A stretch of DNA of 64,000 nt from Jeongeupia naejangsanensis (lineage in GTDB: Bacteria > Pseudomonadota > Gammaproteobacteria > Burkholderiales > Chitinibacteraceae), in the NCBI RefSeq assembly GCF_016865585.1, contig NZ_JAESND010000002.1, forward strand, positions 248,001 through 312,000, given 5' to 3'. A program made the position numbers and the translations under genes. Shown here piece after piece: positions 55,132 through 64,000 of the stretch (positions within the stretch are counted from its first letter, which is position 1; every line of letters begins with the position of its first letter). The notes beneath the pieces are model-generated. The model was not told where the DNA came from. It saw only the letters and a program-made list of their open reading frames with translations, and ran no database searches.

Positions 55132-58100
55132 TCGCCGCACTCATCCACTGGTCGATCCGCAACCGTTTCATGGTGCTGCTGGTGACGGTGATGCTCGCCG
55201 CCTGGGGCATCTGGGCGGTACGCACGACACCGATCGATGCCTTGCCGGACCTGTCGGACGTGCAGGTGATCATCCGCACGCCGTATCCGGGCCAGGCGCC
55301 GCGCATCGTCGAGGATCAGGTCACCTATCCGCTGACGACGACGATGCTGTCGGTGCCGGGCGTGAAGACGGTGCGCGGCTACTCGTTCTTCGGCGACTCC
55401 TACGTCTACGTGCTGTTCGACGATCACACCGACCTGTACTGGGCGCGATCGCGCGTGCTCGAATACCTGAACCAGGTGCAGGGCAAGCTGCCGGCCAGCG
55501 CGAGACCGGCGCTTGGGCCGGATGCCACCGGTGTCGGCTGGATCTATGAGTACGCGCTGGTCGACAAGACCGGCACGCGCAGCCTCGCCGACCTGCGCAG
55601 CCTGCAGGACTGGTTTCTGCGCTACGAGCTGAAAACGCTGCCGAACGTCGCCGAGGTCGCGGCCATCGGTGGCATGGTCAAGCAGTACCAGATCGTGCCC
55701 GACCCGGTGAAGCTGGCCGGCTATGGCATCAGCGCCGACGCGCTGGTCGATGCGGTGAACAAGGCCAACAGCGAGGAAGGTGGTTCGGTGCTCGAACTGG
55801 CCGAGGCCGAGTACATGGTGCGCGCGACCGGTTACCTGAAAACGCTGGACGATTTCCGTGCCATTCCGCTCAAGACCACGGGCGGCACCGTCGTGACGCT
55901 CGGCGACGTGGCGCGGGTACAGATCGGCCCGGAAATGCGCCGCGGCATTGCCGAGCTGAACGGGCAGGGCGAGGTCGCCGGCGGCGTGGTAATCCTGCGC
56001 AGCGGCAAAAACGCCCGCGAGACGATCGCAGCGGTCAAGGCGAAGCTGGAAACGCTCAAGTCCAGCCTGCCACCGGGCGTCGAGATCGTCACGACCTACG
56101 ACCGCAGCCAGCTGATCGACCACGCGGTCGAGAACCTCAGCCACAAGCTGATCGAGGAGTTCGTCGTCGTGGCTCTGGTGTGCGCGCTGTTCCTGTGGCA
56201 TTTGCGCTCGGCACTGGTGGCGATCATCACCTTGCCGCTGGGCATCCTCGCGGCCTTCGTCGTGATGCGTTATCAGGGCGTCAACGCCAATATCATGTCG
56301 CTCGGCGGCATCGCGATCGCGATCGGCGCAATGGTCGACGCGGCGGTGGTGATGATCGAAAACGCGCACAAGAAGCTCGAGGCGTGGCAGCACGAACATC
56401 CGGGCGAAACGCTGGTGGGCGACGCGCGCTGGCGCGTGATCGGCGACGCCGCGGCCGAAGTCGGGCCGGCGCTGTTCTTCAGCCTGCTGATCATCACGCT
56501 GTCGTTCATTCCGATCTTCACGCTCGAAGCGCAGGAAGGCCGGCTGTTCGGGCCGCTGGCGTTCACCAAGAGCTACGCGATGGCCGCGGCCGCCGGGCTG
56601 TCGGTAACTCTGGTGCCGGTACTGATGGGCTACTGGATACGCGGCCACATTCCGTCCGAGGACAAGAACCCGCTCAACCGCTGGCTGGTCGGTGCCTACC
56701 AGCCGCTGATCGACAAGGTGCTGGCCTGGCCGAAAACCACGCTGGCGATCGCCGCGGCCGTGCTGCTGACGACGATCATTCCGGCGACGCGGCTCGGTGG
56801 CGAGTTCCTGCCGAACATGGACGAGGGCGACCTGCTGTACATGCCGAGCGCGCTGCCCGGCTTGTCGGCGGGCAAGGCGGCCGAACTGCTGCAGCAGACC
56901 GACCGGCTGATCAAGACCGTACCCGAAGTCGCGACGGTGTTCGGCAAGGCCGGCCGCGCCGACAGCGCGACCGACAACGCGCCGATGGAGATGTTCGAGA
57001 CGACGATCCGGTTCAAGCCGCGCGAGCAGTGGCGGCCGGGGATGACGCCGGAAAAACTCGTCGCCGAACTCGACCGTACCGTCAAGGTGCCGGGGCTGGC
57101 GAACATCTGGGTGCCGCCGATCCGCAACCGCATCGACATGCTCGCAACCGGGATCAAGAGCCCGATCGGCGTCAAGGTGTCGGGCAGCAATCTGGCGCAG
57201 ATCGAGCAGGTGGCGATCGAGGTGGAGAAAATCGCCAAAACCGTACCGGGCGTGTCGTCGAGTCTGGCCGAGCGGTTGTCGGGCGGCCGCTACATCGACG
57301 TCGACATCGACCGCGAAGCGGCCGGGCGCTACGGTCTGAACATCGCCGACGTGCAGTCGGTGGTGGCGCGGCTGATCGGCGGCGAGAACATCGGCGAAAC
57401 CGTCGAAGGCACCGCGCGCTACCCGATCAGCATCCGCTATCCGCGCGAGATCCGCGACAGCGTGCAGAAGCTGCGCGAACTGCCGGTGGTGACGCCGAAC
57501 GGGGCGCAGATCACGCTCGGCACCGTGGCGAAGATCGCTGTTGTCGACGGCCCGCCGATGCTCAAGAGCGAGAACGGCAGGCTGGCGTCGTGGGTGTACA
57601 TCGACGTGCGCGACCGCGACCTTGGCGCCGTCGTCCACGATCTGCAGGCGGCGGTGGCGCAGCAGCTGAAGGCGCCGCCGGGCATCAGCATCGGCTACTC
57701 GGGCCAGTTCGAGTACATGGAACGCGCCAACGCACGGCTGAAGCTGGTTGTCCCGGCGACCTTGCTGATCATCTTCGTGCTGCTCTACCTGACGTTCAGG
57801 CGGATCGACGAAGCCTTGCTGATCATGGCGACGCTGCCGTTCGCGCTGATCGGCGGCGTTTGGTTCCTCGACGTGCTCGGTTATCACCTGTCGATCGCCA
57901 CCGGCGTCGGCTTCATCGCGCTGGCCGGTGTGTCGGCCGAATTCGGCGTGATCATGCTGCTCTACCTGAAGCAGGCGCTCGAACAGCGGGATGGTGACGA
58001 CGCCGACACCGTGAAGGCCGCGATCATCGAAGGCGCGGTGCAGCGCGTCCGGCCCAAGGTAATGACGGTGGCGACGATCCTGGTCGGCCTGTTCCCGATC

Positions 58101-58274
58101 CTGTGGGGCAGCGGTGCCGGCTCGGAAGTGATGAGCCGGATCGCCGCACCGATGGCTGGCGGCATGATCACCGCGCCGCTGCTGTCGATGTTCGTGATTC
58201 CGGCGGCGTATCTGTTGATGCGACAGCGACATAATGGCGTTGCGACGAAGGTGCAGGCTTCGATCGATGCATGA
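55128..58274 (+). CDS. cusA: Cu(I)/Ag(I) efflux RND pump
   Basis: CusA, 1048 residues, an inner-membrane proton-driven pump. It has twelve helices and two large periplasmic loops. The three methionines that bind Cu(I)/Ag(I) in E. coli CusA (M573, M623, M672) are present here at 572, 622 and 671 ([23 protein letters not shown]). That places it with monovalent-metal pumps rather than CzcA. It is the last gene of the cusCBA-type operon. Confidence 0.96.
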   Translation: MIAALIHWSIRNRFMVLLVTVMLAAWGIWAVRTTPIDALPDLSDVQVIIRTPYPGQAPRIVEDQVTYPLTTTMLSVPGVKTVRGYSFFGDSYVYVLFDDHTDLYWARSRVLEYLNQVQGKLPASARPALGPDATGVGWIYEYALVDKTGTRSLADLRSLQDWFLRYELKTLPNVAEVAAIGGMVKQYQIVPDPVKLAGYGISADALVDAVNKANSEEGGSVLELAEAEYMVRATGYLKTLDDFRAIPLKTTGGTVVTLGDVARVQIGPEMRRGIAELNGQGEVAGGVVILRSGKNARETIAAVKAKLETLKSSLPPGVEIVTTYDRSQLIDHAVENLSHKLIEEFVVVALVCALFLWHLRSALVAIITLPLGILAAFVVMRYQGVNANIMSLGGIAIAIGAMVDAAVVMIENAHKKLEAWQHEHPGETLVGDARWRVIGDAAAEVGPALFFSLLIITLSFIPIFTLEAQEGRLFGPLAFTKSYAMAAAAGLSVTLVPVLMGYWIRGHIPSEDKNPLNRWLVGAYQPLIDKVLAWPKTTLAIAAAVLLTTIIPATRLGGEFLPNMDEGDLLYMPSALPGLSAGKAAELLQQTDRLIKTVPEVATVFGKAGRADSATDNAPMEMFETTIRFKPREQWRPGMTPEKLVAELDRTVKVPGLANIWVPPIRNRIDMLATGIKSPIGVKVSGSNLAQIEQVAIEVEKIAKTVPGVSSSLAERLSGGRYIDVDIDREAAGRYGLNIADVQSVVARLIGGENIGETVEGTARYPISIRYPREIRDSVQKLRELPVVTPNGAQITLGTVAKIAVVDGPPMLKSENGRLASWVYIDVRDRDLGAVVHDLQAAVAQQLKAPPGISIGYSGQFEYMERANARLKLVVPATLLIIFVLLYLTFRRIDEALLIMATLPFALIGGVWFLDVLGYHLSIATGVGFIALAGVSAEFGVIMLLYLKQALEQRDGDDADTVKAAIIEGAVQRVRPKVMTVATILVGLFPILWGSGAGSEVMSRIAAPMAGGMITAPLLSMFVIPAAYLLMRQRHNGVATKVQASIDA

Positions 58275-58323
58275 ACGTCCTCGATTTTTCCTGACCGATC
58301 TGCATTGATTTGATCTTCAACAC

Positions 58324-58356
58324 AATAAAAAGCCCAGCTGTGCTGGGCTTTTTATT
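58324..58356. terminator. Terminator after cusA
   Basis: A 15-bp symmetric stem (58324-58338 with 58342-58356) with a TGT loop, flanked by A and T runs. It serves the cus operon and the converging SMI1/KNR4 gene. Confidence 0.9.
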
Positions 58357-58405
58357 GGCTGCTGATGGTCATGAGTTTTTTACACAACCAGGCGGAGTCC
58401 AGTTG

Positions 58406-58774
58406 CTAACGACGTTCTACGCAGACTTGTTGAAACCACGCGGAAAAATTCGGCCACGTTTCGTTTGTGGTTCCGTTGTGTGACCAATACCTTACTTCTC
58501 CAGTCTGAGAAATGAGGAAGTAATCGCTGTTGTCTTCAATGAACGGCAACCATTTGTGTGATACTCCCATTTTCCTCCAAGCGGTTTCAGCAATTTCGAA
58601 TATGTCCAGATGACGGTAGCCGGGAAGGATTATGGCAGGCTCGAAGAGCGCATTCTCCACGTTGCTGCCATTTTTAAGAAACGCAACGTATGCTGGAGGA
58701 AACGTGAAGTTCAGTTTCCTTTCGGCCTCTGCGATCTCGGCATCTGAAGGAGTCCGGAACGGATCGATATTCAT
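58406..58774 (-). CDS. SMI1/KNR4-family protein (possible immunity protein)
   Basis: A 122-residue SUKH-superfamily protein. The order DAEIAEAERKLNFTFPPAYVAFLKNGSNVE, then an acidic strand region and ISQTGEVRYWSHN, matches the SMI1/KNR4 fold. Most bacterial members neutralise polymorphic toxins from contact-dependent or type VI systems. No toxin gene is adjacent, and base use is AT-richer than the surroundings, suggesting transfer. No strong ribosome-binding site precedes the ATG. Confidence 0.8.
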   Translation of the reverse strand: MNIDPFRTPSDAEIAEAERKLNFTFPPAYVAFLKNGSNVENALFEPAIILPGYRHLDIFEIAETAWRKMGVSHKWLPFIEDNSDYFLISQTGEVRYWSHNGTTNETWPNFSAWFQQVCVERR

Positions 58775-58837
58775 GATTGAAATGGCTGTCGTTTGACTTG
58801 ACGGACCCGCGTTAGCCGGTCCGGATTGATTGAAGTA

Positions 58838-59198
58838 TCAGGCTGTTGCTGCAACCAACACGCCTTGGTCGTCGAGCTGGGCTCCCAGGTAAATGTGCAT
58901 TTTTCGGACGCCTGCACCAAACGCTAGTTCCTTGAAAATACGTTCTTCTATTTGAGATAGGCCGCCTTCGACCATTTCTAGAGGGTGGATAACTGCGATG
59001 AGTGTCTTGTAGAAGGGTCTTGGCGTTACCTGCGAAATAGTGTCTTTAATGGTTTTGTCGGCATTTGAAAAATTCCCAATGAGTAATCGATTGGAACTGA
59101 ATTCAGCACTGCCCGTGGCTTGTTTTTGGGTTTCTACGCACCGAATTGAAATGGAGTTTCTACTGATTTTTTATGTATAAAGTTTCGCGAAAATTCGT
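58838..59198 (-). pseudogene. Short MreB-like ('rod shape-determining') gene, frameshifted and start-less
   Basis: An open frame of 110 codons on the minus strand (59170 down to the stop at 58838) has no start codon but reads like a protein: VIHPLEMVEGGLSQIEERIF and KELAFGAGVRKMHIYLG. This resembles a family of small proteins annotated as MreB-like or rod shape-determining. Removing one A from the A6 run (plus-strand T6, 59167-59172) joins it to NFRETLYIK upstream, giving a typical N-terminus, but the expected ATG there reads ACG. It is therefore probably a decayed gene. Family assignment is from memory of the pattern and is tentative. Confidence 0.5.
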
Positions 59199-59202
59199 GG
59201 AG

Positions 59203-59246
59203 GCTTAACGTTTGAATTCAGCGGCCGCCGGAGTGATGGGTTGGGT
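59203..59246 (-). other. attC-like recombination site candidate downstream of the acetyltransferase gene
   Basis: On the minus strand the sequence begins ACCCAAC (fits RYYYAAC) and ends GTTAAGC (fits GTTRRRY), enclosing GCTGAATTCAAAC next to the right core as integron attC sites do. It lies 7 nt after the acetyltransferase stop. At 44 bp it is shorter than usual attC sites and the arms pair imperfectly, so this is tentative. Confidence 0.35.
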
Positions 59247-59253
59247 GTTTTCG

Positions 59254-59832
59254 TCACAGCGGCGCAGGGTTCGAAACATCTGGTATACAGTTGGCCTTCA
59301 CTACTGATGCAGGGTTTCCTACAACAACAGAATATGGGGGGACGCTTTCTGTAACGAACGCTCCGCCAGCGATTCTGCTCCCACGACCAATAGTTACACC
59401 TCCGACGATTATTGCATGCGGGCCAATCCATACTTCATCTTCAATTACGGGATATTCCGTAAGGCGAGACCCATCTGATGCGATTCGATCGCGACGCCCG
59501 AGCGTCACCCCGTGAAACAGTGTTACGTTTCTGCCAATGACTGCGCCTTGATTCACGACGAGGCCCCATCCATGCGTCAGAGCTATCCCTCCGCCAATCA
59601 TTGTTTGCCACGAGAGATCCGTGGCTGCCAATTGCGTAGCCGCACGATGAAGTACTTTCAACGGCAAAAGCATAAGTCGCAGTGGACCACGGGAGGAGGC
59701 CGCAGCCTGACATAGGCGCAACGTTACAACGACTCGGTAGGTTCGGCGACTAATTGCCCCTTTGATAACGTGTCCCCAGCTGAACTCACCGTATTGCCGA
59801 TGTGTATCTGCTCTAAGTTGATCCCATTTCAT
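59254..59832 (-). CDS. Hexapeptide-repeat acetyltransferase (serine acetyltransferase-like)
   Basis: A 192-residue left-handed beta-helix acetyltransferase. The helix is seen as repeated I/V-G-x-x-V/A turns (VVNQGAVIGRNVTLFHGVTLG, VIEDEVWIGPHAIIVGGVTIGRGSRIAGGAFVTESVPPYSVVVGNPA), with an N-terminal region like those of CysE relatives in polysaccharide clusters. The acceptor could be serine or a sugar. A GAGGAT ribosome-binding site precedes the ATG. GTTRRRY-type sequences flank the gene on both sides, as expected of an integron cassette. Confidence 0.85.
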   Translation of the reverse strand: MKWDQLRADTHRQYGEFSWGHVIKGAISRRTYRVVVTLRLCQAAASSRGPLRLMLLPLKVLHRAATQLAATDLSWQTMIGGGIALTHGWGLVVNQGAVIGRNVTLFHGVTLGRRDRIASDGSRLTEYPVIEDEVWIGPHAIIVGGVTIGRGSRIAGGAFVTESVPPYSVVVGNPASVVKANCIPDVSNPAPL

Positions 59833-60348
59833 GTTTCATCCTCGATCTCTAAATCTGCTGACGCCCAACGTGGTGTGTGCACCATGGTGCATAAAAAATA
59901 TCGGGACAACTGTCGGATAACACGGCCGACAGTTGACCTTTCGGGTGTGCTTGCTGAGGGAATGTTGTGTTCTTCCCTACAGGGGGGCTCTCTGTGGAGA
60001 GGTTGTCATGTATTCGGGTATGTCGGATAACACCGCGAACACACCGTGACCGCGCAGGCTTGCACAGGTAATCGCCAGCACTACCGACGTTCCAAGCTGG
60101 GAACCGAGAAAACTTACATATTTTGAATGGGACACTTTATCAGGTTTAACGGCTTATGCCATCCGCAAAAAAGAGGCGGCAGATGCTGGCGTGTCTGCTG
60201 ACTCATTCAGCCGTGAAGTGCGATGCGCGGCGGCGGTTTGAAGATGGCAGCTTGGTCATTGACCGGCAATCGGGCCGTGGGTGGCGCAGGTCCAGAATCG
60301 CTGCATGCATCGCTGATGCATTCATCCACGAACCCGGAGCTGAACACC
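59833..60348. other. Gene-poor stretch with short repeats
   Basis: About 515 bases without a convincing gene. It contains the core-like GCCCAAC (59863-59869), the palindrome TGCACCATGGTGCA (about 59878-59891), a 10-bp inverted repeat (59907-59916 with 59926-59935) and two exact copies of TGTCGGATAACAC (59911-59923, 60021-60033). A 63-codon frame without a start (60050-60241, plus strand) ends TYFEWDTLSGLTAYAIRKKEA and may be a gene remnant. No integrase or transposase frame is visible. Confidence 0.6.
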
Positions 60349-60906
60349 ATGAACAAACTGATTGTTGCCATTGCCATCTTTGCCACGATGGCCGGCGCCA
60401 ACGCCGGTGATGAACAGATGCTGGCCAACCGTTACCAGCATTCGCACCTGTCCTCGCCGCAAGCGCTGGCGAATCAGGACACCCGTTTCGGCAACCCGGC
60501 GCAGTACGACGAACACAACGTCCGGCGACCGTCGTTCGATGTGGCGATCGGTGATCAAGGGATTGCCTCGCCACGTGTTTCTGCGGTGGGTGACCGCTAC
60601 ACCGTCAACTACAGGATCAGCAACGGTGCCGGGCGCGATGTCTATTTCGTCATCGGCGATCAGGATTTCCTGAATGAGCTGGGCAGGCTGTCGCCGCAGC
60701 AACTGACGGCACTGGGTCAGGACTTTCATGCGATCAGGGTGAGTGCCGGTAGTACGGCGAACATGGCCTGGAAGTACAGCGTGTTTGCGCGCAACAAGGT
60801 CTATCTGGCGGTGGTCGACATGAACGGCAGCCTGATCGGTACGCCGGCCGAAGTCCGCATTTCGGCGCGTGGCCAGAACAATCAGGAATACCTGTGGCAG
60901 GGCTGA
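60349..60906 (+). CDS. Exported hypothetical protein
   Basis: A 185-residue protein with a clear signal peptide (residues 1-20, MAGANAGDEQ). The remainder is a predicted soluble beta-rich domain (DRYTVNYRISNGAGRDVYFVIGDQDFLNELG, WKYSVFARNKVYLAVVDMNG). I recognise no family. It lies between the accessory patch and cusS, converging on cusS. Confidence 0.65.
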   Translation: MNKLIVAIAIFATMAGANAGDEQMLANRYQHSHLSSPQALANQDTRFGNPAQYDEHNVRRPSFDVAIGDQGIASPRVSAVGDRYTVNYRISNGAGRDVYFVIGDQDFLNELGRLSPQQLTALGQDFHAIRVSAGSTANMAWKYSVFARNKVYLAVVDMNGSLIGTPAEVRISARGQNNQEYLWQG

Positions 60907-60919
60907 TCGCCGGCCCGGC

Positions 60920-62272
60920 CTAGGTCCGTCGATCGACGAACTGCAGGCCGAAGGTGGTGTGCGCGTTGTCGCTGGCGATGCGCAGCTGCCCGCCATGCAG
61001 CTGCATGATCGATGCGACGATCGCCAGCCCCAGCCCGGTGCCGCCATCATCGCGGCTGCGCGCCGGGTTGACGCGGTAGAAGCGTTCGCTCAGATGCGGC
61101 AGGTGGGCAGCGGCGATCGGGTCGCCGCGGTTGGCGACCTCGATCAGCGTGCTGTCCGCATCGCGCCGGATCGTGACGGTGATCGGCGAATCGGGTGCGC
61201 TGTGGCGTATCGCGTTCGACAGCAGATTGGTCAGCGCGCGCTGCAGCATGCCCTTGTCGGCGTCGACCCGGCCGTCGCCGTCCAGTTGCAGCACCACGCC
61301 GCGGGTTTCGGCCAGCGCGTCGAAGAAGTCGAACAGGCTTTCGATCAGCGGCCGCAGTGCGACCGGTTCGATCTTCAGCGCCTGCTCGGGCTGTTCGGTG
61401 CTGGCGAGGAAGAGCAGGTCGGTGATCAGCCGGTTCAGCCGCTGCATTTCCTCTTCGGCCGAGGCCAGTACCGCCTGATAAGTCGCAACGTCACGGGTTT
61501 TGCCGAGGCACACCTGCACCTCGCCGAGCAGATTGGTCAGCGGCGTGCGCATCTCGTGGGCCAGATCGGCCGAGAACTGCGACAGCCGCGAGACGCTGCG
61601 CTCCAGCCGCACCAGCATGCTGTTGAACGAGTCGGCCAGCTCGCGCAGCTCGGCCGGCAGCTCGCCGGTTGCCAGCCGCGAGTGCAGCGAGCTGGCGGTG
61701 ATGCTGCCGACCTGCGTATTGAATTGGCGGAGCGGCCGCAAGGCACGCTTGGCGACGAACCACGAGCCGAGCGCGATGAAGACCATTGTCACCGGTAGCA
61801 GCAGCGCCAGCGAGCGGCGGAAAGCGGCGAGCAGTTTTTCGTCGTTGTCGCGTTCGATGAAGCCGAGCAACCAGCGGCCGTCGCCAAGCGGTTTGGACCA
61901 GACCAGTGCACCGGCGTCCTGACGCGGATCGAGGCGGGCAACACCGGCGTGCAGCGGCTCGCGAATCACCCGGCCGGCACTTGTTGCCGCGACCAGGTCG
62001 GAGCTGTCGATTACCGCTGTCGGGGTCACCGTGGCCCAGTGCAGATAGGGGTGGCCGACCAGCAGCAGCGACACCTGTTCCGGCTGGGCGCCGCCGCCGC
62101 GTTGCAGCGCGGATTCGACCAGCGCCATCTTGCCGCCAAGCTCGGTTTCGGCCCGCCGGTCCAGCGCCAGCTGCAGCAGGTGATCCATGCCGATGCCGAT
62201 CGCCAGCACCAGCACCGTCGCAAACGCGCCGACCAGTCCGCCGACGCGCAATGCGAGCGATCGGCCGCTCAT
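60920..62272 (-). CDS. cusS: Heavy-metal sensor histidine kinase (CusS/CopS-like)
   Basis: A 450-residue membrane kinase of the heavy-metal sensor family. It has TM1 (10-32), a periplasmic metal-sensing region to about residue 160, TM2, a HAMP linker ([21 protein letters not shown]), H-box [20 protein letters not shown]-box [12 protein letters not shown] and G-box [19 protein letters not shown]. It overlaps the regulator gene by 4 nt. It probably senses periplasmic Cu(I)/Ag(I). Confidence 0.92.
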   Translation of the reverse strand: MSGRSLALRVGGLVGAFATVLVLAIGIGMDHLLQLALDRRAETELGGKMALVESALQRGGGAQPEQVSLLLVGHPYLHWATVTPTAVIDSSDLVAATSAGRVIREPLHAGVARLDPRQDAGALVWSKPLGDGRWLLGFIERDNDEKLLAAFRRSLALLLPVTMVFIALGSWFVAKRALRPLRQFNTQVGSITASSLHSRLATGELPAELRELADSFNSMLVRLERSVSRLSQFSADLAHEMRTPLTNLLGEVQVCLGKTRDVATYQAVLASAEEEMQRLNRLITDLLFLASTEQPEQALKIEPVALRPLIESLFDFFDALAETRGVVLQLDGDGRVDADKGMLQRALTNLLSNAIRHSAPDSPITVTIRRDADSTLIEVANRGDPIAAAHLPHLSERFYRVNPARSRDDGGTGLGLAIVASIMQLHGGQLRIASDNAHTTFGLQFVDRRT

Positions 62273-62949
62273 TCGTCCTCCCGCACTTCGAATACGTAAC
62301 CGACGCCGCGGACGGTGTGGATCAGCTTGGCCGGGTAATCGTCGTCGACCTTGGCGCGCAGCCGGCGGATCGCGACGTCGACGATATTGGTGTCGGTGTC
62401 GAAATTGACGTCCCAGACGTTGGACGCGATCAGCGTCCGCGTCAGCACTTCGCCGTTGCGGCGCATCAGCAGGTGCAGCAGCGCAAACTCGCGCGAGGTC
62501 AGCTCGATCTTGCGGCCGTCGCGGTAGGCGCGGTGCTTGACCGGGTCGAGTTCGAGCCCGCCGATGCCCAGCACTTCGGACGGATTGCCCTTGTGGTTGC
62601 GCTTGAGCAGCAGCCGGATCCTGGCCAGCAGTTCGGCAAACGCGAACGGCTTGACCAGATAGTCGTCGGCGCCGGACTCGAGCCCGCGCACGCGGTCGTC
62701 GACGCGGCTGCGCGCGGTCAGCATCAGCACCGGCGTCTGCTTGCGCCGGCGCAGTCCGTCGAGCACGCCCCAGCCGTCGAGCACCGGCAGCATCACGTCG
62801 AGGATCACCAGATCGAAATCGTCCTCGAGCGCCTTGTGCAGCCCGTCGATGCCGTCGACGGCAATGTCGACCGCGTAGCCGCTTTCGCTCAGCCCCTGCT
62901 TCAGATAGCCCGCCGTCTTGGCTTCGTCCTCGACGATCAGAATTCGCAC
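62269..62949 (-). CDS. cusR: Heavy-metal response regulator (CusR/CopR-like, GTG start)
   Basis: A 226-residue OmpR-family regulator. It has [17 protein letters not shown], phospho-Asp in [16 protein letters not shown], Lys in LVKPFAF, and a winged helix with [25 protein letters not shown] and [18 protein letters not shown] chose the GTG at 62949 because AAGGAG lies 6 nt before it; the longer frame from 62967 would start inside that site. CusR/CopR relatives are 226-227 residues. Confidence 0.93.
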   Translation of the reverse strand: MRILIVEDEAKTAGYLKQGLSESGYAVDIAVDGIDGLHKALEDDFDLVILDVMLPVLDGWGVLDGLRRRKQTPVLMLTARSRVDDRVRGLESGADDYLVKPFAFAELLARIRLLLKRNHKGNPSEVLGIGGLELDPVKHRAYRDGRKIELTSREFALLHLLMRRNGEVLTRTLIASNVWDVNFDTDTNIVDVAIRRLRAKVDDDYPAKLIHTVRGVGYVFEVREDE

Positions 62950-63004
62950 AGCCTTCTCCTTGCTCACCGCGCCATTCTAAGCCGCCGCCACGGCGCGTAC
63001 CGAA

Positions 63005-63022
63005 GATGACAATTTCGTCATC
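63005..63022. promoter_or_regulatory. CusR/CopR box
   Basis: GATGAC-AATTTC-GTCATC, containing ATGACA and GTCAT half-sites, matches the known palindromic CusR/CopR operator pattern. It lies between cusR and the divergent efflux genes, so it probably controls both. Confidence 0.75.
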
Positions 63023-63093
63023 CATGGGTAATCCGGCCGCCCGGCGCCGCTGGCCATACTCGGCGCATTCAAGTGTCGGACCGGGATGAGGAC

Positions 63094-63333
63094 ATGGTAA
63101 AGCTGGTGCTGCTGGCGATGGCGATCTCGCCGTGGGTGCATGCCGACGAGGCGGCGTCGATCGCGCTGCCGTTCGAGTCGGCGTTCGCGACCTATCAGGC
63201 CTACAAGGACGAGGCGATCGGCGACTGGCGTGAGGCCAACCGGGTGGTCGACCATGTCGGCGGCTGGCGCGTCTATGCGAAAGAGGCGAGGCAGCCCGAC
63301 GATGCGCACGCCGGCCATGGAGGCAGGCAATGA
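63094..63333 (+). CDS. Small exported protein preceding a cusC-like gene
   Basis: A 79-residue protein with a signal peptide (residues 1-17, SPWVHADEA). The mature part is short, with FESAFATYQAYKDEAIGDWREANRVVDHVGGWRVYAKEA. Small proteins of this pattern commonly precede outer-membrane channel genes of copper/silver efflux operons. The role is unknown. ATGA overlap with the next gene. Confidence 0.75.
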   Translation: MVKLVLLAMAISPWVHADEAASIALPFESAFATYQAYKDEAIGDWREANRVVDHVGGWRVYAKEARQPDDAHAGHGGRQ

Positions 63334-64000
63334 CGCCCCGAGGACGGCTGGCGGTGATTGCCGCGGCACTGGTGCTGAGCGGTTGCGCCAGCGTCGATTT
63401 CGACGAGTCGCTGGCGCAGGCCAACCGCGACGCGTCCGACTTCACCCAGGGCAAGCTGGCGCTGGCGTCGACCGATGCACAGCGCGATGCGATGCGCGAC
63501 GAAGCGGCGAAACTGCTGGATCAGCCACTGGGCCAGACCGGCGCGGTACAGGTCGCACTGCTCAACAGCCCGGCCTTGCAGGCGCTGCTGGCGCAGAACT
63601 GGGCCGATGCAGCGGCGGCCGCGCAGGGCGGGCGGTTGCCGAACCCGGTGTTCTCGTTCGAGCGGATGACGATCGCCAACGAGCTGGAGTTCGGCCGCTT
63701 GCTGGCCTTCGGTCTGCTCGACCTGATCACCCTGCCGCAACGCTACAACACGGCACAGCGGCAGATCGCCGCCGCCCGGTTGCGATTGACCGGCGATGTC
63801 GTCGATCAGGTCACGCAGGTGCGTCAGGCGTGGGTCAACGCCGTTGCCGCGCAGCAGACGCTGGTCTATACGCGGCAAGTGTTCGAGGCGGCCGAGGCCA
63901 GTGCCGAGCTGGCGCGGCGGCTGCAGTCGGTAGGCAACTTCACCAAACTCGACCGGGCGCGGCAGCAGGTGTTCTACGCCGACGCGGCCACGCAACTGGC
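63330..64000 (+). CDS. cusC: TolC-family outer-membrane lipoprotein (CusC-like), 3' cut by window
   Basis: The first 223 residues of an outer-membrane efflux channel protein. The lipobox VLSGCASV marks it as a lipoprotein, as in CusC/CzcC. The helical core begins AVQVALLNSPALQALLAQNWADAAAA and continues QVRQAWVNAVAAQQTLVYTRQVFEAAEAS. The frame is open at base 64000. It lies divergent from cusRS across a CusR box and is a second cus-type channel gene in the window. Confidence 0.9.
   Translation, partial: MTPRGRLAVIAAALVLSGCASVDFDESLAQANRDASDFTQGKLALASTDAQRDAMRDEAAKLLDQPLGQTGAVQVALLNSPALQALLAQNWADAAAAAQGGRLPNPVFSFERMTIANELEFGRLLAFGLLDLITLPQRYNTAQRQIAAARLRLTGDVVDQVTQVRQAWVNAVAAQQTLVYTRQVFEAAEASAELARRLQSVGNFTKLDRARQQVFYADAATQL

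Noticed and set aside
54702-58232. 1176-codon open frame on the minus strand
   Set aside because: It is antisense to cusB/cusA, which have strong family motifs. Its composition is an artefact of high GC and codon phase.
59215-59230. Adjacent EcoRI and NotI sites (GAATTC, GCGGCCGC) that look like cloning polylinker
   Set aside because: The flanking sequence reads on as natural coding and attC-like sequence on both sides, with no vector sequence, so chance is the better explanation.
60156-60410. 84-codon plus-strand frame ending in Cys/His-rich residues
   Set aside because: It overlaps the better-supported exported protein in another frame and has no family pattern.

Overview
The window looks like a chromosomal segment of a GC-rich betaproteobacterium, most likely of the Neisseriales (Chromobacteriaceae or Chitinibacteraceae type). 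This rests on gene content: a betaproteobacterial-style GyrA, a chorismate mutase/prephenate dehydratase, TctD/TctE-like regulators, SelO and many TGATG/ATGA gene overlaps. No rRNA or species marker is present, so a genus cannot be fixed from this window.

Layout. 1-6.8 kb: end of gyrA, two small hotdog thioesterases, then serC, a tiny membrane protein, pheA, a LOG-family hydrolase and hisC (serine, phenylalanine and histidine synthesis). 6.9-15.3 kb: a Ca2+/H+ antiporter, mscL, rlmM, an FAD oxidoreductase, a GNAT acetyltransferase, a CbiM-like membrane protein, an exported PLD nuclease, and a LysR regulator divergent from a Tat-exported agmatine deiminase. 15.4-21.6 kb: a three-gene Fe3+/organic-anion-type ABC importer divergent from a TctDE-like two-component system. 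21.6-28.6 kb: a ferredoxin-hydrolase pair, a candidate small RNA in front of a WbuC-like cupin gene, acyP, metG, an orphan Hpt protein, a TRIC-family channel and a CoA pyrophosphatase. 28.6-36.6 kb: a minus-strand run of an outer-membrane protein, MoxR, DUF58, TgpA transglutaminase, hemH and a second two-component system. 36.7-47.1 kb: an HDAC-like deacetylase, an amino-acid ABC importer without its ATPase, pit, selO, ybaK, a PduO-type adenosyltransferase, an AraC regulator divergent from an Fsr-type exporter, and two tRNA-Leu(CAG) genes. 47.2-51.9 kb: rnr with a Thr-Pro tandem repeat, a SIMPL protein and a YgfX-like protein.

51.9-64 kb is dominated by copper/silver handling. A complete CusCBA-type efflux operon, with a CusF domain fused to the adaptor, is followed by an AT-richer accessory patch (58.3-60.3 kb). 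That patch holds a SMI1/KNR4 protein, a broken MreB-like gene and a hexapeptide acetyltransferase flanked by integron-like core sites. Beyond it is a CusRS-type two-component system divergent from a second cusC-like gene, with a CusR/CopR-box palindrome between them.

The accessory patch, the candidate small RNA, the exported agmatine deiminase and the rnr repeat are the parts most worth a second look. No CRISPR array, rRNA, transposase or integrase gene was found.
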